A stretch of 64,000 nucleotides of DNA from Gallionella straubiae (GCF_051257895.1 NZ_CP194331.1:620001-684000), one strand, 5' to 3'. Positions 44,055 to 52,523 are shown, counted from the stretch's first letter. Notes: generated from the sequence alone by a model not told the origin. Translations and numbers: made by a program.

Positions 44055-44357
44055 ATGAAAAAGGCGTATTTGGCTCTGACGGTGGCAGCCCTGGCGATGG
44101 CTGGCTGCTCCAAACCCAACAACTACACTCCCGCGGCAGGCGCTTCGGGGGCGGACATTTTCAAGGCCGCCTGTCTCGAATGCCACAAGATCGAAGGCGG
44201 CAAGATTTTCGAATTGGCTGCCGAAAAGGCGAACCCTGCAGCTATCGCCGACAAAGTCACCAAGGGCGGCCCGATCATGCCCTCCTTCCCCAGCATCAAG
44301 GGGGGAGAGCTTGCAGGCTTGGGCAAATATGTAATCGAGAACAGCAAGGTCAAATAG
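44055..44357 (+). CDS. Lipoprotein c-type cytochrome, class I
   Basis: 100 aa from ATG 44055 with GAGG upstream. The signal peptide ends in LAMAGC, a lipobox, so the protein is membrane-anchored. One haem site CLECHK is followed by the distal Met in GPIMPSFP. It resembles cytochrome c551/c552-like electron carriers and could feed an oxidase such as the caa3 complex at 1.2-5.6 kb. It stands alone, followed by a hairpin at 44368-44401. Confidence 0.92.
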   Translation: MKKAYLALTVAALAMAGCSKPNNYTPAAGASGADIFKAACLECHKIEGGKIFELAAEKANPAAIADKVTKGGPIMPSFPSIKGGELAGLGKYVIENSKVK

Positions 44358-44367
44358 TTTTGCACGG

Positions 44368-44401
44368 GCAGCCAAACAGCTTCCTCCCTTTTCTTGGCTG
44401 C
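44368..44401 (+). terminator. Hairpin after the cytochrome c gene
   Basis: GCAGCCAA (44368-44375) pairs with TTGGCTGC (44394-44401), followed by TCCCTTTATT. Moderate terminator 10 bp after the stop codon. Confidence 0.6.
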
Positions 44402-44502
44402 TCCCTTTATTGAGTGTTGCATAATTCGCGGCAGTTCCTCGTTCCGGATCGAGAGCATCGCTGATTCTCGCGGCACACCTGCCCCGATTTATGCTTGACA
44501 AT

Positions 44503-44526
44503 AGGAGCCTGCCCAGGCTCCTTTTT
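44503..44526 (+). terminator. Intrinsic terminator with no clear upstream gene
   Basis: AGGAGCCT (44503-44510) and AGGCTCCT (44515-44522) around GCCC, then a T-tract. It is too far (about 145 bp) from the cytochrome stop to be its primary terminator; a short non-coding transcript could end here. A TTGACA hexamer lies just before it at 44495-44500. Confidence 0.7.
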
Positions 44527-44544
44527 CCTGAGCGTGGCAATCAC

Positions 44545-44711
44545 ATGCAAGCAGAACTCGAACTATGTGGCTCCCGGGAAAACGGTGTTTTTGTCGCGAG
44601 CTGGCCTGCCGCGGCGCGACCGAACGCGAAGCCCTGGGCAACCTCGAAGAGGCGCTGCCCCCCTACTTCGACCCTAGCCCGACCGGCCATTGCCACATTC
44701 GCGTAACATAG
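44545..44711 (+). pseudogene. Frameshifted HicB-like antitoxin remnant
   Basis: From ATG 44545 the first frame reads as a HicB-like start ending ENGVFVASWP. A shift of one base near 44600 moves to another frame: ELACRGATEREALGNLEEAL, then PPYFDPSPTG and IRVT, stop at 44709-44711. GATxxEALxNLxEAL is the family core. The C-terminal strand is missing and no HicA toxin is next to it. The reconstruction is by eye. Confidence 0.6.
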
Positions 44712-44737
44712 CGCTGTCTCCACAAGGGAACGCCCCC

Positions 44738-45967
44738 ATGCCCTCCACAAGCATGTTCGATGTCGAAAGCATCCGCCGCGACTTCCCCATCCTGCAACGC
44801 AAGGTGCACGGCAAACCGCTGATCTGGCTCGACAATGCCGCGACCACGCAGAAGCCGCAGGCCGTGATCGACCGCGTCTCACGTTTCTACGAAAACGAAA
44901 ACTCCAACGTCCATCGCGGTATCCACGCGCTCGCCGAGGAAGCCTGCGACGCCTGCGAGGCGGCGCGCACGAAAGTCGCCGCCTTCCTGGGCGCGGAATC
45001 GATGCTGGAGATCGTCTTCGTGCGCGGTACCACCGAAGGCCTCAACCTGCTCGCCGCCGTGCTTGGCGAAGGCCTGCTCAAACCCGGCGACGAAATCCTG
45101 CTCACCGAAGCCGAGCACCACGCCAACATCGTGCCTTGGCAGTTCGCCGCGAAGAAGACCGGCGCCACGATCCGCGCCGCACCCGTGGACGACAACGGCG
45201 ACATCCTCCTCGAAGAGTACGCCCGCCTGCTCGGCCCACGCACCCGCGTCGTCTCCATCACCCATATCTCCAACGCGCTCGGCACCGTCATGCCCATCCG
45301 CGAGATGACCGCCATGGCCAAGCGCGTCGGCGCCACGGTGGTGATCGACGGCGCGCAGGGCATCCCGCATCGCAGCGTGGACGTGCGGGCGATCGGCTGC
45401 GACTTCTACGTATTCTCCGGCCACAAGCTCTTCGCCCCCATGGGCATCGGCGTGGTCTACGGCCGCATGGAAATGTGGGAGCAGCTGCCGCCCTGGCAGG
45501 GCGGCGGCAACATGGTCGAGCGGGTCACGTTCGAAAGCACCACCTTTGCCGCGCCGCCCAAGCGGTTCGAGGCAGGCACCCCTGCGCTCTCGGCGGCAAT
45601 CGGGCTGGGCGCCGCTATTGACTACCTGAACGGCATCGGCCTCGACGCGATAGAGCAATACGAAACCCAACTGCTCGATTACGCGCTGGAAGGCATCCGC
45701 AGCATCGACGGCCTGCGCGTAATCGGCATGCCCCGCGACCGGGGCGGCGTCATCTCCTTCGTGATGGACGGCATCCCCGATCTGGAAGTCGCGAAGAGAC
45801 TGGATGCGGAAGGCATCGCGGTGCGCGTCGGAACCCATTGCGCGCAACCGATCCTGCGGCGCTTCGAGCTGGAATCCACCGTCCGGCCCTCGTTCGCGTT
45901 CTACAACACACGGGCCGAGGTGGATGCGCTGGTCGAGGTACTGCGCGGGATCAACATACGGCGGTAG
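44738..45967 (+). CDS. Cysteine desulfurase, SufS/CsdA type
   Basis: 409 aa from ATG 44738, preceded by AAGGGA; an upstream in-frame start at 44690 falls inside the HicB-like remnant. It takes sulfur from cysteine as an enzyme persulfide for iron-sulfur clusters or other thio-cofactors. NAATTQKPQAVIDR and EHHANIVPW bind PLP, SGHKLFAPMGIG carries the PLP lysine, and the catalytic Cys is in VGTHCAQP. No suf or isc genes are adjacent, so SufS and CsdA cannot be told apart. Confidence 0.92.
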   Translation: MPSTSMFDVESIRRDFPILQRKVHGKPLIWLDNAATTQKPQAVIDRVSRFYENENSNVHRGIHALAEEACDACEAARTKVAAFLGAESMLEIVFVRGTTEGLNLLAAVLGEGLLKPGDEILLTEAEHHANIVPWQFAAKKTGATIRAAPVDDNGDILLEEYARLLGPRTRVVSITHISNALGTVMPIREMTAMAKRVGATVVIDGAQGIPHRSVDVRAIGCDFYVFSGHKLFAPMGIGVVYGRMEMWEQLPPWQGGGNMVERVTFESTTFAAPPKRFEAGTPALSAAIGLGAAIDYLNGIGLDAIEQYETQLLDYALEGIRSIDGLRVIGMPRDRGGVISFVMDGIPDLEVAKRLDAEGIAVRVGTHCAQPILRRFELESTVRPSFAFYNTRAEVDALVEVLRGINIRR

Positions 45968-46039
45968 CAAGGCTACGGTATATTGCTCAAAATTAGCGCG
46001 AAGCTGACCCGTTTAACTACTTCATTAGGGATAGTTGCC

Positions 46040-47611
46040 ATGGCAAAGACCACGAGCCTTGTAAATCTTGACGCAATGATCAAGCGAGAGGACTTCGCTG
46101 CGACAAGTGAAGATAATTCATCTTCATTTGAAAATGTTAATACGCTATCCCTGCGTGAATTCACCGAGGGTGGCCTGATTGGGCCAAATTTGCGAAAGCC
46201 TGATTTTCAGAGGGAAACCAATCATTGGAAGCCAGAGCAAGTATGCTCATTGCTCGAATGCTTTGTTAATGGCGACCTAATCCCTTCTGTGATCCTATGG
46301 CAGTCTCCAACGTGCTTATTTGTAATTGATGGCGGGCATCGTCTTAGTGTACTTCGGGCATGGATCGAGGACGACTATGGTGATGGCCCAATATCCCAGC
46401 CGTTTTTTGGGTATCAAATTTCTGAAGAGCAAAAGAGAAATGCTGAAAGAACTCGTGAATTAGTTAAGGAGCGGGTCGGAACATGGCAGCACTTTCTCGC
46501 AAAACAAAAAACAGATTCTGCTACGGCAGATGAAAAGCGGAAAATTAATGTCATAGCCTCGCGAGGGATCCCCATTCAGTGGGTAAAAGGCGATGCAGAT
46601 AAGGCCGAGAATTCCTTCTTCAAGATCAACACAAAGGGGACCCCTCTGGATTCTGTTGAGGAGCTTCTTCTAAGAAATAGGGGGAAGCCCATATCAATAG
46701 CATCAAGGGCGATAATTCGCGCAGGCAAGGGGCACAAGTATTGGTCCTCATTTCCTCCGGCAAATGTTGAAAAAATTGAAGATATCTCAAAGAAAATACA
46801 TTCCGCATTCTTTGACCCAGAGTTGAAGAGGCCGATCAAAACGCTGGACCTTCCATTGGGAGGCCCCAAAGGCGTTAGGGTCGCGTTAGAAACACTGATT
46901 GAACTGAACTTGATTGCAAATCGAGACCAGACAAATAAGCCGGCGAAGCTTGAAGATACCCCAGACGATGCGGACGGCTCTTTGACAATCTCGATCCTCA
47001 CAAATACGCATGCCTTGGCCAAACGGATCACCGGCAATGAGGATGGGAGCCTAGGGCTGCACCCGGCCGTCTACTTCTACGGCCCCACGGGCCGTCATTC
47101 TGGCCCCATGTTTATGGGAACAATGACTGTTATTGCAAGAAAGTTGGTAAGCAACGATAAGTCATTCTTTAAGAAATTCTCAGCCGTGAGAGCCCAATTG
47201 GAAGGCCTACTCATTGAGAACAAAGACTTGATAGCTACCATACTGCAGAAACACATAAGCCCACGTAGAACCAACAGTTATGCTTCTCTTCTTGAGCAAT
47301 TGGTAACTACCCTGAACGAAGGGAAGGTTGTTGGTCAGACCGAGTTGGTTCGCATGGCCGGTTTAGAAGGAAAGATTATTGTTGGGACGGAAGAGGTTGC
47401 CTCGAAGAAATTCAGCGATGATGTTAAGAGCGCAACGTTCATAAATACGGCCCTCGCATCAGCGGTGAAGTGTCCGATTTGCGGGGGATATCTGGACTCA
47501 GAAAAGTCCATCTCTTACGACCATATAACGCGTGTGGAAGATGGTGGGGACGGTGCGCTCAATAACTGCGGCCTCACGCACCCCTACTGCAATCAAGCCA
47601 TAAAGTGTTAA
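46040..47611 (+). CDS. DUF262-type protein with C-terminal HNH nuclease
   Basis: 523 aa from ATG 46040. The N-terminal part has DFQRETNHWKPEQVCSLLEC and the DGGHR motif (97-101), as in DUF262/ParB-like NTP-binding domains of GmrSD-type restriction enzymes. The C terminus (about 478-523) is an HNH domain: CPICGGYL, YDHITRVEDGG, N and H-x-CN. This combination suggests a nuclease with nucleotide-controlled activity, probably anti-phage defence. Codons are strikingly AT-rich compared with both neighbours, indicating recent acquisition. No methylase or partner gene is adjacent. Confidence 0.85.
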   Translation: MAKTTSLVNLDAMIKREDFAATSEDNSSSFENVNTLSLREFTEGGLIGPNLRKPDFQRETNHWKPEQVCSLLECFVNGDLIPSVILWQSPTCLFVIDGGHRLSVLRAWIEDDYGDGPISQPFFGYQISEEQKRNAERTRELVKERVGTWQHFLAKQKTDSATADEKRKINVIASRGIPIQWVKGDADKAENSFFKINTKGTPLDSVEELLLRNRGKPISIASRAIIRAGKGHKYWSSFPPANVEKIEDISKKIHSAFFDPELKRPIKTLDLPLGGPKGVRVALETLIELNLIANRDQTNKPAKLEDTPDDADGSLTISILTNTHALAKRITGNEDGSLGLHPAVYFYGPTGRHSGPMFMGTMTVIARKLVSNDKSFFKKFSAVRAQLEGLLIENKDLIATILQKHISPRRTNSYASLLEQLVTTLNEGKVVGQTELVRMAGLEGKIIVGTEEVASKKFSDDVKSATFINTALASAVKCPICGGYLDSEKSISYDHITRVEDGGDGALNNCGLTHPYCNQAIKC

Positions 47612-47699
47612 GAATTATCAGGGGCAGCATAACGAACTAAAGGGGTCAGCATCGCAACATGGATTAACGGGGTTAGCTCAGCCTCGAATTCTTCCAATG

Positions 47700-47721
47700 A
47701 AAAGCCCAGCTTCGCCGGGCT
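47700..47721 (-). terminator. Terminator of the msrA-doxX operon
   Basis: Minus strand: AGCCCGGC and GCTGGGCT form a stem with one wobble around GAA, followed by TTTT. It lies about 58 bp after doxX. Confidence 0.75.
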
Positions 47722-47778
47722 GCCCCGACCCTTGGCAGGCCTGAGCGCCCCCCGCCATGCATACGAAAAAAGCCCTAG

Positions 47779-48186
47779 TTATTTCTTCTGTCGGCTATCG
47801 AGACTGATGGGACCGCTGCCATGCACCACGACGTACAGCAGACCGCCCATCATGGCCATATTCTTCATGAAGTGAATCATCTGCCCCTGCGCCTGATCCG
47901 CAGGCAACGCCCAGAAATTATGGAAGAAGAGCGCAGTCATTGCCGTAAACACGAACAGCGCCGCGGCGGCAAGGCGCGTGTTCCAGCCGACGATCAGCAG
48001 GAGGCTGCCCCCGATTTCCACAACGGTTGCGCCGATGGCCCCCAGTTCGGGCAACGGCAGGCCCTTGCTGGCGATGTAGCCTACCGTCCCCTCGAAACCG
48101 GTGATCTTGCCGAACCCGGCGAACAGGAAAATGAATGCAATCAGCAGACGTCCTAGCAACGGTCCAAAACGGTTTAACGTTTCCAT
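47779..48186 (-). CDS. DoxX-family membrane protein
   Basis: 135 aa with four predicted membrane helices. DoxX proteins are small quinone-linked membrane components of uncertain function. LIAFIFLFAGFGKITGFEGT is a typical N-terminal DoxX pattern. AAGGAG precedes the ATG. It follows msrA by about 20 nt on the minus strand, and the pair may protect the envelope from oxidation. Confidence 0.92.
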   Translation of the reverse strand: METLNRFGPLLGRLLIAFIFLFAGFGKITGFEGTVGYIASKGLPLPELGAIGATVVEIGGSLLLIVGWNTRLAAAALFVFTAMTALFFHNFWALPADQAQGQMIHFMKNMAMMGGLLYVVVHGSGPISLDSRQKK

Positions 48187-48206
48187 GATTTTCTCCTTGC
48201 GATGAA

Positions 48207-48818
48207 TTATTGATACAACTCCGGGAATCGTTTGCGCAATTGTTCCACCTTGGACTTGTCGTGGATCACGATGTACGGCTGGTTGGGGTGCCTGGCGTAG
48301 TAGTTCTGGTGGTAGTCCTCGGCGGGATAGAACTGCTGGAGCGGAACGACCTCGGTAACGATGGGATCGGGGTAGACGCGCGCGGCGGTGAGATGGTTTA
48401 TGTAGTCTTGCGCGAGTTGCTGCTGCTCCTTGCCGGTGTAAAAGATCGCCGATCGGTATTGGGTTCCGTGATCCGGCCCTTGGCGGTTTAGCTGGGTGGG
48501 GTCGTGCGCCACGCTGAAAAACACTTCCAGCAGTTTCCGGTAGCTGACCTTCGCCGGGTCGAAGCTGACCTGCACCGCTTCGGCATGGCCCGTGTTGCCC
48601 CGGCTCACTTGCTCATAGGTCGCGGTTGCCGCGCTGCCCCCGGCATAGCCGGACACCACTTTCGACACGCCCTTGACGTGCTTGAACACCACATCCACGC
48701 CCCAGAAGCAGCCCCCGGCGAACACCGCCGTCTGTTCAGTTGGCCCCGCCCATGCCGCCCCCTGGCTGAGCATGAGGCTCAAGCATCCGAGCAGGTAAAG
48801 TTTGAAGGTACGGTTCAT
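48207..48818 (-). CDS. msrA: Exported peptide-methionine (S)-S-oxide reductase
   Basis: 203 aa. A signal peptide (1-24, ending AAWA) places it in the periplasm or envelope. The catalytic Cys is in FAGGCFWGVDVVFK, and GYAGG, GHAEAVQV and EDYHQNYY complete the MsrA active site. It repairs oxidised methionine. AAGGAG precedes the ATG; doxX is cotranscribed. Confidence 0.95.
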   Translation of the reverse strand: MNRTFKLYLLGCLSLMLSQGAAWAGPTEQTAVFAGGCFWGVDVVFKHVKGVSKVVSGYAGGSAATATYEQVSRGNTGHAEAVQVSFDPAKVSYRKLLEVFFSVAHDPTQLNRQGPDHGTQYRSAIFYTGKEQQQLAQDYINHLTAARVYPDPIVTEVVPLQQFYPAEDYHQNYYARHPNQPYIVIHDKSKVEQLRKRFPELYQ

Positions 48819-48970
48819 GATTGCTCCTTTCGCTATGGAAATTCATACCGCATCGCCCCACCCTTTCAGCAGCAATTTCGAATACGTAATCCTCCTCATA
48901 TACAAGGGGGATGGCAATAAGGTTCAATGTGTAGCCAGCCCATGTTGCCTGTGCCCGAAAGGCGGATTTC

Positions 48971-49264
48971 ATGGCCACTCCCTCCATCAGCGAATACCGG
49001 CGCAAGCGCGATTTCCGGCGCAGCCCCGAACCAGCTATTGCGCCGCCGGGCGCGGCTCCGGCATTGCAGCCCGGGCATCTATACGTGATGCACAAGCACG
49101 CCGCACGGCGCCTGTATTTCGATCTGCGCATCGAGCAGGATGGCGTGCTGTTCAAGGAACGGTTGCAGGGGCAGCAGCCGCATGCAGCCAGCCGCCACGG
49201 GGCCAAGCTGGAACGTTCGATGAAACGGGACAAACCAACCACCACTGCGCCGCATCACACATGA
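48971..49264 (+). pseudogene. Truncated DNA ligase D 3'-phosphoesterase fragment
   Basis: Reads as a 97-aa frame whose first 60 residues resemble the start of the LigD phosphoesterase domain: YRRKRDFRRSPEPA, then MHKHAARRLYFDLRIEQDG. LigD here normally continues KSWAVPKGP; instead an unrelated basic tail follows, and the ligase and polymerase domains are missing. It is therefore a remnant of a bacterial NHEJ gene. No ku gene is in the window. A short truncated protein might still be expressed. Confidence 0.65.
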
Positions 49265-49278
49265 AAAGGAGAATGATC

Positions 49279-49725
49279 ATGTCCACCGACACCGTCAGGC
49301 TGCATCGAGTCCTTCGTGCCACTCCCGAAAGGGTCTATCGGGCGTTCCTCGATGCCGACGCAATGGCCAAATGGCTTCCACCTCATGGGTTCACGGGCAA
49401 GGTTCACCACTTGGATGCCAGGATCGGCGGCAGCTACAGCATGTCGTTCACGAACTTCTCCACCGGCAAGAGCCACTCCTTCGGTGGGAACTACCTTGAG
49501 CTGGTTCCGAACGAACGCATCCGCCACACGGACCAGTTTGACGACCTCAATCTTCCCGGGGAGATGCAAACGACCGTTACCATACAGCCGTTATCGTGCG
49601 GGGCCGAGCTGCACATCGTGCAGGAAGGAATCCCCGAGGCCATCCCGCAAGAGGCCTGCTACCTCGGCTGGCAGGAATCGCTATCCCTGCTCGCGCAGCT
49701 CGTCGAGTCGGAAATCCCGGACTGA
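49279..49725 (+). CDS. SRPBCC (AHSA1/START-like) family protein
   Basis: 148 aa from ATG 49279 with AAGGAG at proper spacing; the frame is open far upstream through the ligD remnant, but that start is not supported. The Bet v1-like fold is suggested by HRVLRATPERVYRAFLDADA, MAKWLPPHGFTG, YLELVPNERIRHTD and WQESLSLLAQLVE. The family binds hydrophobic ligands; the physiological substrate is unknown. Confidence 0.88.
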   Translation: MSTDTVRLHRVLRATPERVYRAFLDADAMAKWLPPHGFTGKVHHLDARIGGSYSMSFTNFSTGKSHSFGGNYLELVPNERIRHTDQFDDLNLPGEMQTTVTIQPLSCGAELHIVQEGIPEAIPQEACYLGWQESLSLLAQLVESEIPD

Positions 49726-49811
49726 CCAGGGCCGGATCAGTTGCGCCAAGCCCAAGCGGCAGCTTGGGTTAAAATTCGTACAAAACCACTTCGTGATTTT
49801 CAGAGCTCGCC

Positions 49812-50912
49812 TTGCTTCCTGCTTCTCACCCCCCGCCGCTGCGCATAATTCAGCTTCGCCAACGCCTGCGAGAGCTCGGCGCTAAGCCCTGCCACGAAGA
49901 CCGCGTACTGCGCGGCTGGAGCCAGGTGTGCTCGTACGATAAAAAGCACAGTCCCGCTGAAACCTTCTTTCCGCTGGCCCTGCGCAACGAGTTGCCCGCC
50001 ATCGAGGCGGAGCTGGAAGGGCTGGCACGGCTGAAGAGCGAACATCCCGCCACCCTCTCCCCAACCCTCTCCCGCGATGCGGGAGAGGGGGCGAACGAAG
50101 CGCTGCGCACCTCTTCCAATAACGAGGAGGTCGCGCGGCTGCTGGTGGAACTGCACGACGGCCAGATGGTGGAGAGCGTGCTGCTGCCGCGCGGCGGGCT
50201 GTGCGTATCGACGCAGGTGGGTTGTGCGGTGGGCTGTGTGTTCTGCATGAGCGGCCGCGACGGCCTACTGCGCCAGCTTGGCAGCGCCGAGATCGTGGCG
50301 CAGGTGGTGCTCGCCCGCCGTCGCCGCGCGGTGAGCAAGGTGGTATTCATGGGCATGGGCGAGCCGGCCCACAATCTCGACAACGTGCTCGAGGCGATTG
50401 AGGTGCTTGGCATACAGGGCAACATCGGCCACAAGAATCTGGTCTTCTCCACGGTCGGCGACCTGCGCGTGTTCGAACGCCTTCCCCGGGAAACAGTCAA
50501 GCCGGCGCTTGCCCTTTCACTGCACACCACCGATACGGTGCTGCGCGCCAAGCTGTTGCCGCGCGCGCCGCAGATCGCCGTCGAGGAACTGGTGGAGCGC
50601 GCCGAAGCCTATGCGCGCGCCACCCACTATCCGGTCCAATATCAATGGACGCTGATCAAGGGGGTGAATGACGGCGACGCCGAGCTGGAGCGGATAGCCC
50701 GGCTCCTCTCCGGCAAGTATGCCGTGATGAACTTCATCCCCTTCAACGAGGTCGACGGCCTGTCCTATCGCCGCCCCTCGGCCGAACGAACTGCGGCTAT
50801 GGTGCATGCCCTTAATCAGCAAGGCATCTACACCCGGATACGCGATTCGGCAGGGCAGGAGATCGAAGGGGCTTGCGGGCAGTTAAGAGCGCGGGCGGTG
50901 AAGGTGGGATAG
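49812..50912 (+). CDS. RlmN-like radical SAM RNA methyltransferase
   Basis: 366 aa from a TTG start; no ATG is available in the conserved N-terminal region. The 4Fe4S cluster Cys are C138, C142 and C145 (CAVGCVFC). GMGEPAHNLDNV is the SAM-binding motif, and the C-terminal GACGQL Cys can carry the methyl group, as in RlmN/Cfr. RlmN methylates A2503 of 23S rRNA and A37 of some tRNAs. The N terminus is shorter and divergent, so it may be a paralogue. Residues about 79-95 (TLSPTLSRDAGEGA) are encoded by a REP-like palindrome. Confidence 0.85.
   Translation: MLPASHPPPLRIIQLRQRLRELGAKPCHEDRVLRGWSQVCSYDKKHSPAETFFPLALRNELPAIEAELEGLARLKSEHPATLSPTLSRDAGEGANEALRTSSNNEEVARLLVELHDGQMVESVLLPRGGLCVSTQVGCAVGCVFCMSGRDGLLRQLGSAEIVAQVVLARRRRAVSKVVFMGMGEPAHNLDNVLEAIEVLGIQGNIGHKNLVFSTVGDLRVFERLPRETVKPALALSLHTTDTVLRAKLLPRAPQIAVEELVERAEAYARATHYPVQYQWTLIKGVNDGDAELERIARLLSGKYAVMNFIPFNEVDGLSYRRPSAERTAAMVHALNQQGIYTRIRDSAGQEIEGACGQLRARAVKVG
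50053..50090. repeat. REP-like palindrome translated within the rlmN-like gene
   Basis: CCCTCTCCCGC (50065-50075) pairs with GCGGGAGAGGG (50079-50089) across a 3-nt loop, preceded by CCCTCTCCCC. Same family as the unit in recQ (16683-16720), here read in the opposite sense and a different frame, without a stop. Confidence 0.85.
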
Positions 50913-50923
50913 CCCACTTAATT

Positions 50924-50932
50924 CCCCCCCCC
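50924..50932 (+). repeat. Poly-C tract (C9) upstream of the exonuclease gene
   Basis: Nine consecutive C lie 11 bp before the ATG of the frameshifted exonuclease. Such tracts are prone to slippage, in the cell or in sequencing. Confidence 0.7.
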
Positions 50933-50942
50933 ACCTCCCCAT

Positions 50943-51621
50943 ATGAAAAAATTCGCCCCCAACCAAAGCTGAGATTGCACTGCTGGAGCCATTTATCGGC
51001 CTCCCTCTTGCGCGTACCCATGTACCGGCAACCACAGAGGAGTTTGCTTCCGCCATCGTCGAGATCAAGGCTGCAGGCATCGTGGGCTTCGATACTGAAT
51101 CCAGGCCAACGTTTGTCACGGGCGATATCAGCGAAGGGCCGCATGTGGTGCAGTTTGCGCTGCACGACAAGGCTTATCTGTTTCAACCGCATCGTACGGA
51201 AGGGCATCCGTTCCTGATCGAGTTGCTGCAATCGAAACAGCTCATCAAGGTGGGCTTTGGCCTTAAATCGGACGGCGGGCATATCCGCGCAAAGCTGGGT
51301 GTACATTTCGGCGGAGTGGTCGATCTCAATGTGGTGTTCAGCATGGGCGGCTACCGCAAGGAGATGGGCGTCCGGGCGGCGGTGGGGTTGGTTTTGAAGC
51401 AGCGCTTCGCCAAATCGAGGCATGTGACCACCTCCAATTGGTCTCAGCCTCGACTCACTCCGCAGCAAATGCTCTATGCGGCCAACGATGCCTACGCGGC
51501 GCTAAAAGTTCTGGAGGCCCTGAATCTGCGCCGCGAAGATTTGCCGATCATGCAGCACCCCCCGGAAACCTCGGGAGAGACCTCAGGGACGGAGCCTGCT
51601 AACCCTTCTCGAGCGAATTAA
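50943..51621 (+). pseudogene. 3'-5' exonuclease (RNase D-like), frameshifted near the start
   Basis: From ATG 50943 the frame reads MKKFAPNQS and stops. Removing one C from the C5 run at 50956-50960 gives MKKFAPTKAEIALLEPF, which joins the long frame leading to VGFDTESRPTF (exo I, D and E), GFGLKSDGGH (exo II) and YAANDAYAALKVLE (exo III, Tyr/Asp), a complete DEDDy exonuclease domain of about 200 aa. The rest of the gene is intact. A single-base indel or sequencing error in C5 is therefore likely; a downstream GTG (51082) start would lose part of the fold. Confidence 0.78.
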
Positions 51622-51702
51622 AGGGGCGCTTGATGATTTTCAGGGCTTCGCATTTCTATTTGAACGAATCGAATTGCATCGCCCCTCTCTAGAGAAACAC
51701 CT

Positions 51703-52407
51703 CTAGCCCGCCAACCCCACATAAACATTTTGCACGTCATCATCCGCATCAATCGCCTCCAGAAACGCTTCCACTTCTTCGCGCTCGGCATCATTGCCAA
51801 GTGTGACGGCATTCTTCGGGCGATAGCCTAGCTGGGCGGAGATGACGGTGAAGCCTTGTGCTGGCAAGGCGCGGCACACAGCATCCAGATCGGTGATGTC
51901 GGTGATGAAAAGGGTTGCGCCTTCGTCGGCCGGCTCAAAGTCCTGCGCGCCTGCTTCGATGGCGGCGACTTCTGCATCTGCTTCCCTGGAGTTCGGCGTG
52001 GCTTCAATCATGCCAACATAGTTGAAGTCCCACGAGACGGAGCCTTCTGCACCAAGCTGTCCTTTGCGGAACAATACACGCATGCTGGACATGGTGCGGT
52101 TGATGTTGTCGGACAGGCATTCGACGATCACGGGGACGCGGTGCGGTGCGAAACCTTCATAGACGAGGCGCTCCAGATTCGCGCCTCCGTCGAGCAGGCC
52201 TGCGCCCTTCTTGATCGCGCGCTCCAGCGTTTCACGCGGCATGGAGGCTTTCTTGGCTTGCTCGACCACGAGGCGCAAGCGCGAGTTCGAGTCCGGATCG
52301 GCTCCACCTCGTGCGGCGACCGTGATTTCCTTGCACAGCTTGCCGAAAATCTTGCCCTTTGCGTTCGCTGCGATTTCTTTGTGCTTTGCTTTCCACTGTG
52401 CGCCCAT
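51703..52407 (-). CDS. YebC/PmpR-family transcriptional regulator (YeeN subgroup)
   Basis: 234 aa. Starts MGAQWKAKHKEIAANAKGK, the form seen in the YeeN-like branch (YebC proper begins MAGHSKW). ITVAARGGADPDSNSRLR and AFLEAIDADDDVQNVY are conserved. YebC-family proteins act as DNA-binding regulators and, in recent work, as translation factors at proline-rich stretches. It lies 138 bp downstream of clpB on the same strand, behind the clpB terminator, and is probably monocistronic. Confidence 0.93.
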   Translation of the reverse strand: MGAQWKAKHKEIAANAKGKIFGKLCKEITVAARGGADPDSNSRLRLVVEQAKKASMPRETLERAIKKGAGLLDGGANLERLVYEGFAPHRVPVIVECLSDNINRTMSSMRVLFRKGQLGAEGSVSWDFNYVGMIEATPNSREADAEVAAIEAGAQDFEPADEGATLFITDITDLDAVCRALPAQGFTVISAQLGYRPKNAVTLGNDAEREEVEAFLEAIDADDDVQNVYVGLAG

Positions 52408-52496
52408 AGTTATTCTCTTGTTTATGCAAAAAATTCAGGGGGCGTATCTTGCCCTAAGTGTGGAGGTGCATCAATCTCGAAAGGCATTGCTTGCTA

Positions 52497-52523
52497 AAAC
52501 GAAGGGCTGCCAAAGCAGCCCTT
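52497..52523 (-). terminator. Terminator of clpB
   Basis: AAGGGCTGC (minus, from 52523) pairs with GCAGCCCTT around TTTG, followed by CGTTTT. It starts 23 bp beyond the clpB stop. Confidence 0.82.

Noticed and set aside
47600..47700. Possible second attC after the DUF262-HNH gene
   Set aside because: GTTAAGA near the stop does not fit GTTRRRY and no RYYYAAC partner or paired L boxes are present.
48802..49278. Upstream extension of the SRPBCC gene
   Set aside because: Runs through the ligD remnant in another frame; ATG 49279 has an AAGGAG site and matches the family start.
52440..52497. Zinc-ribbon-like CPKCGG at the end of a frame antisense to the YebC-family gene
   Set aside because: The frame otherwise lacks any domain; the motif is probably chance.
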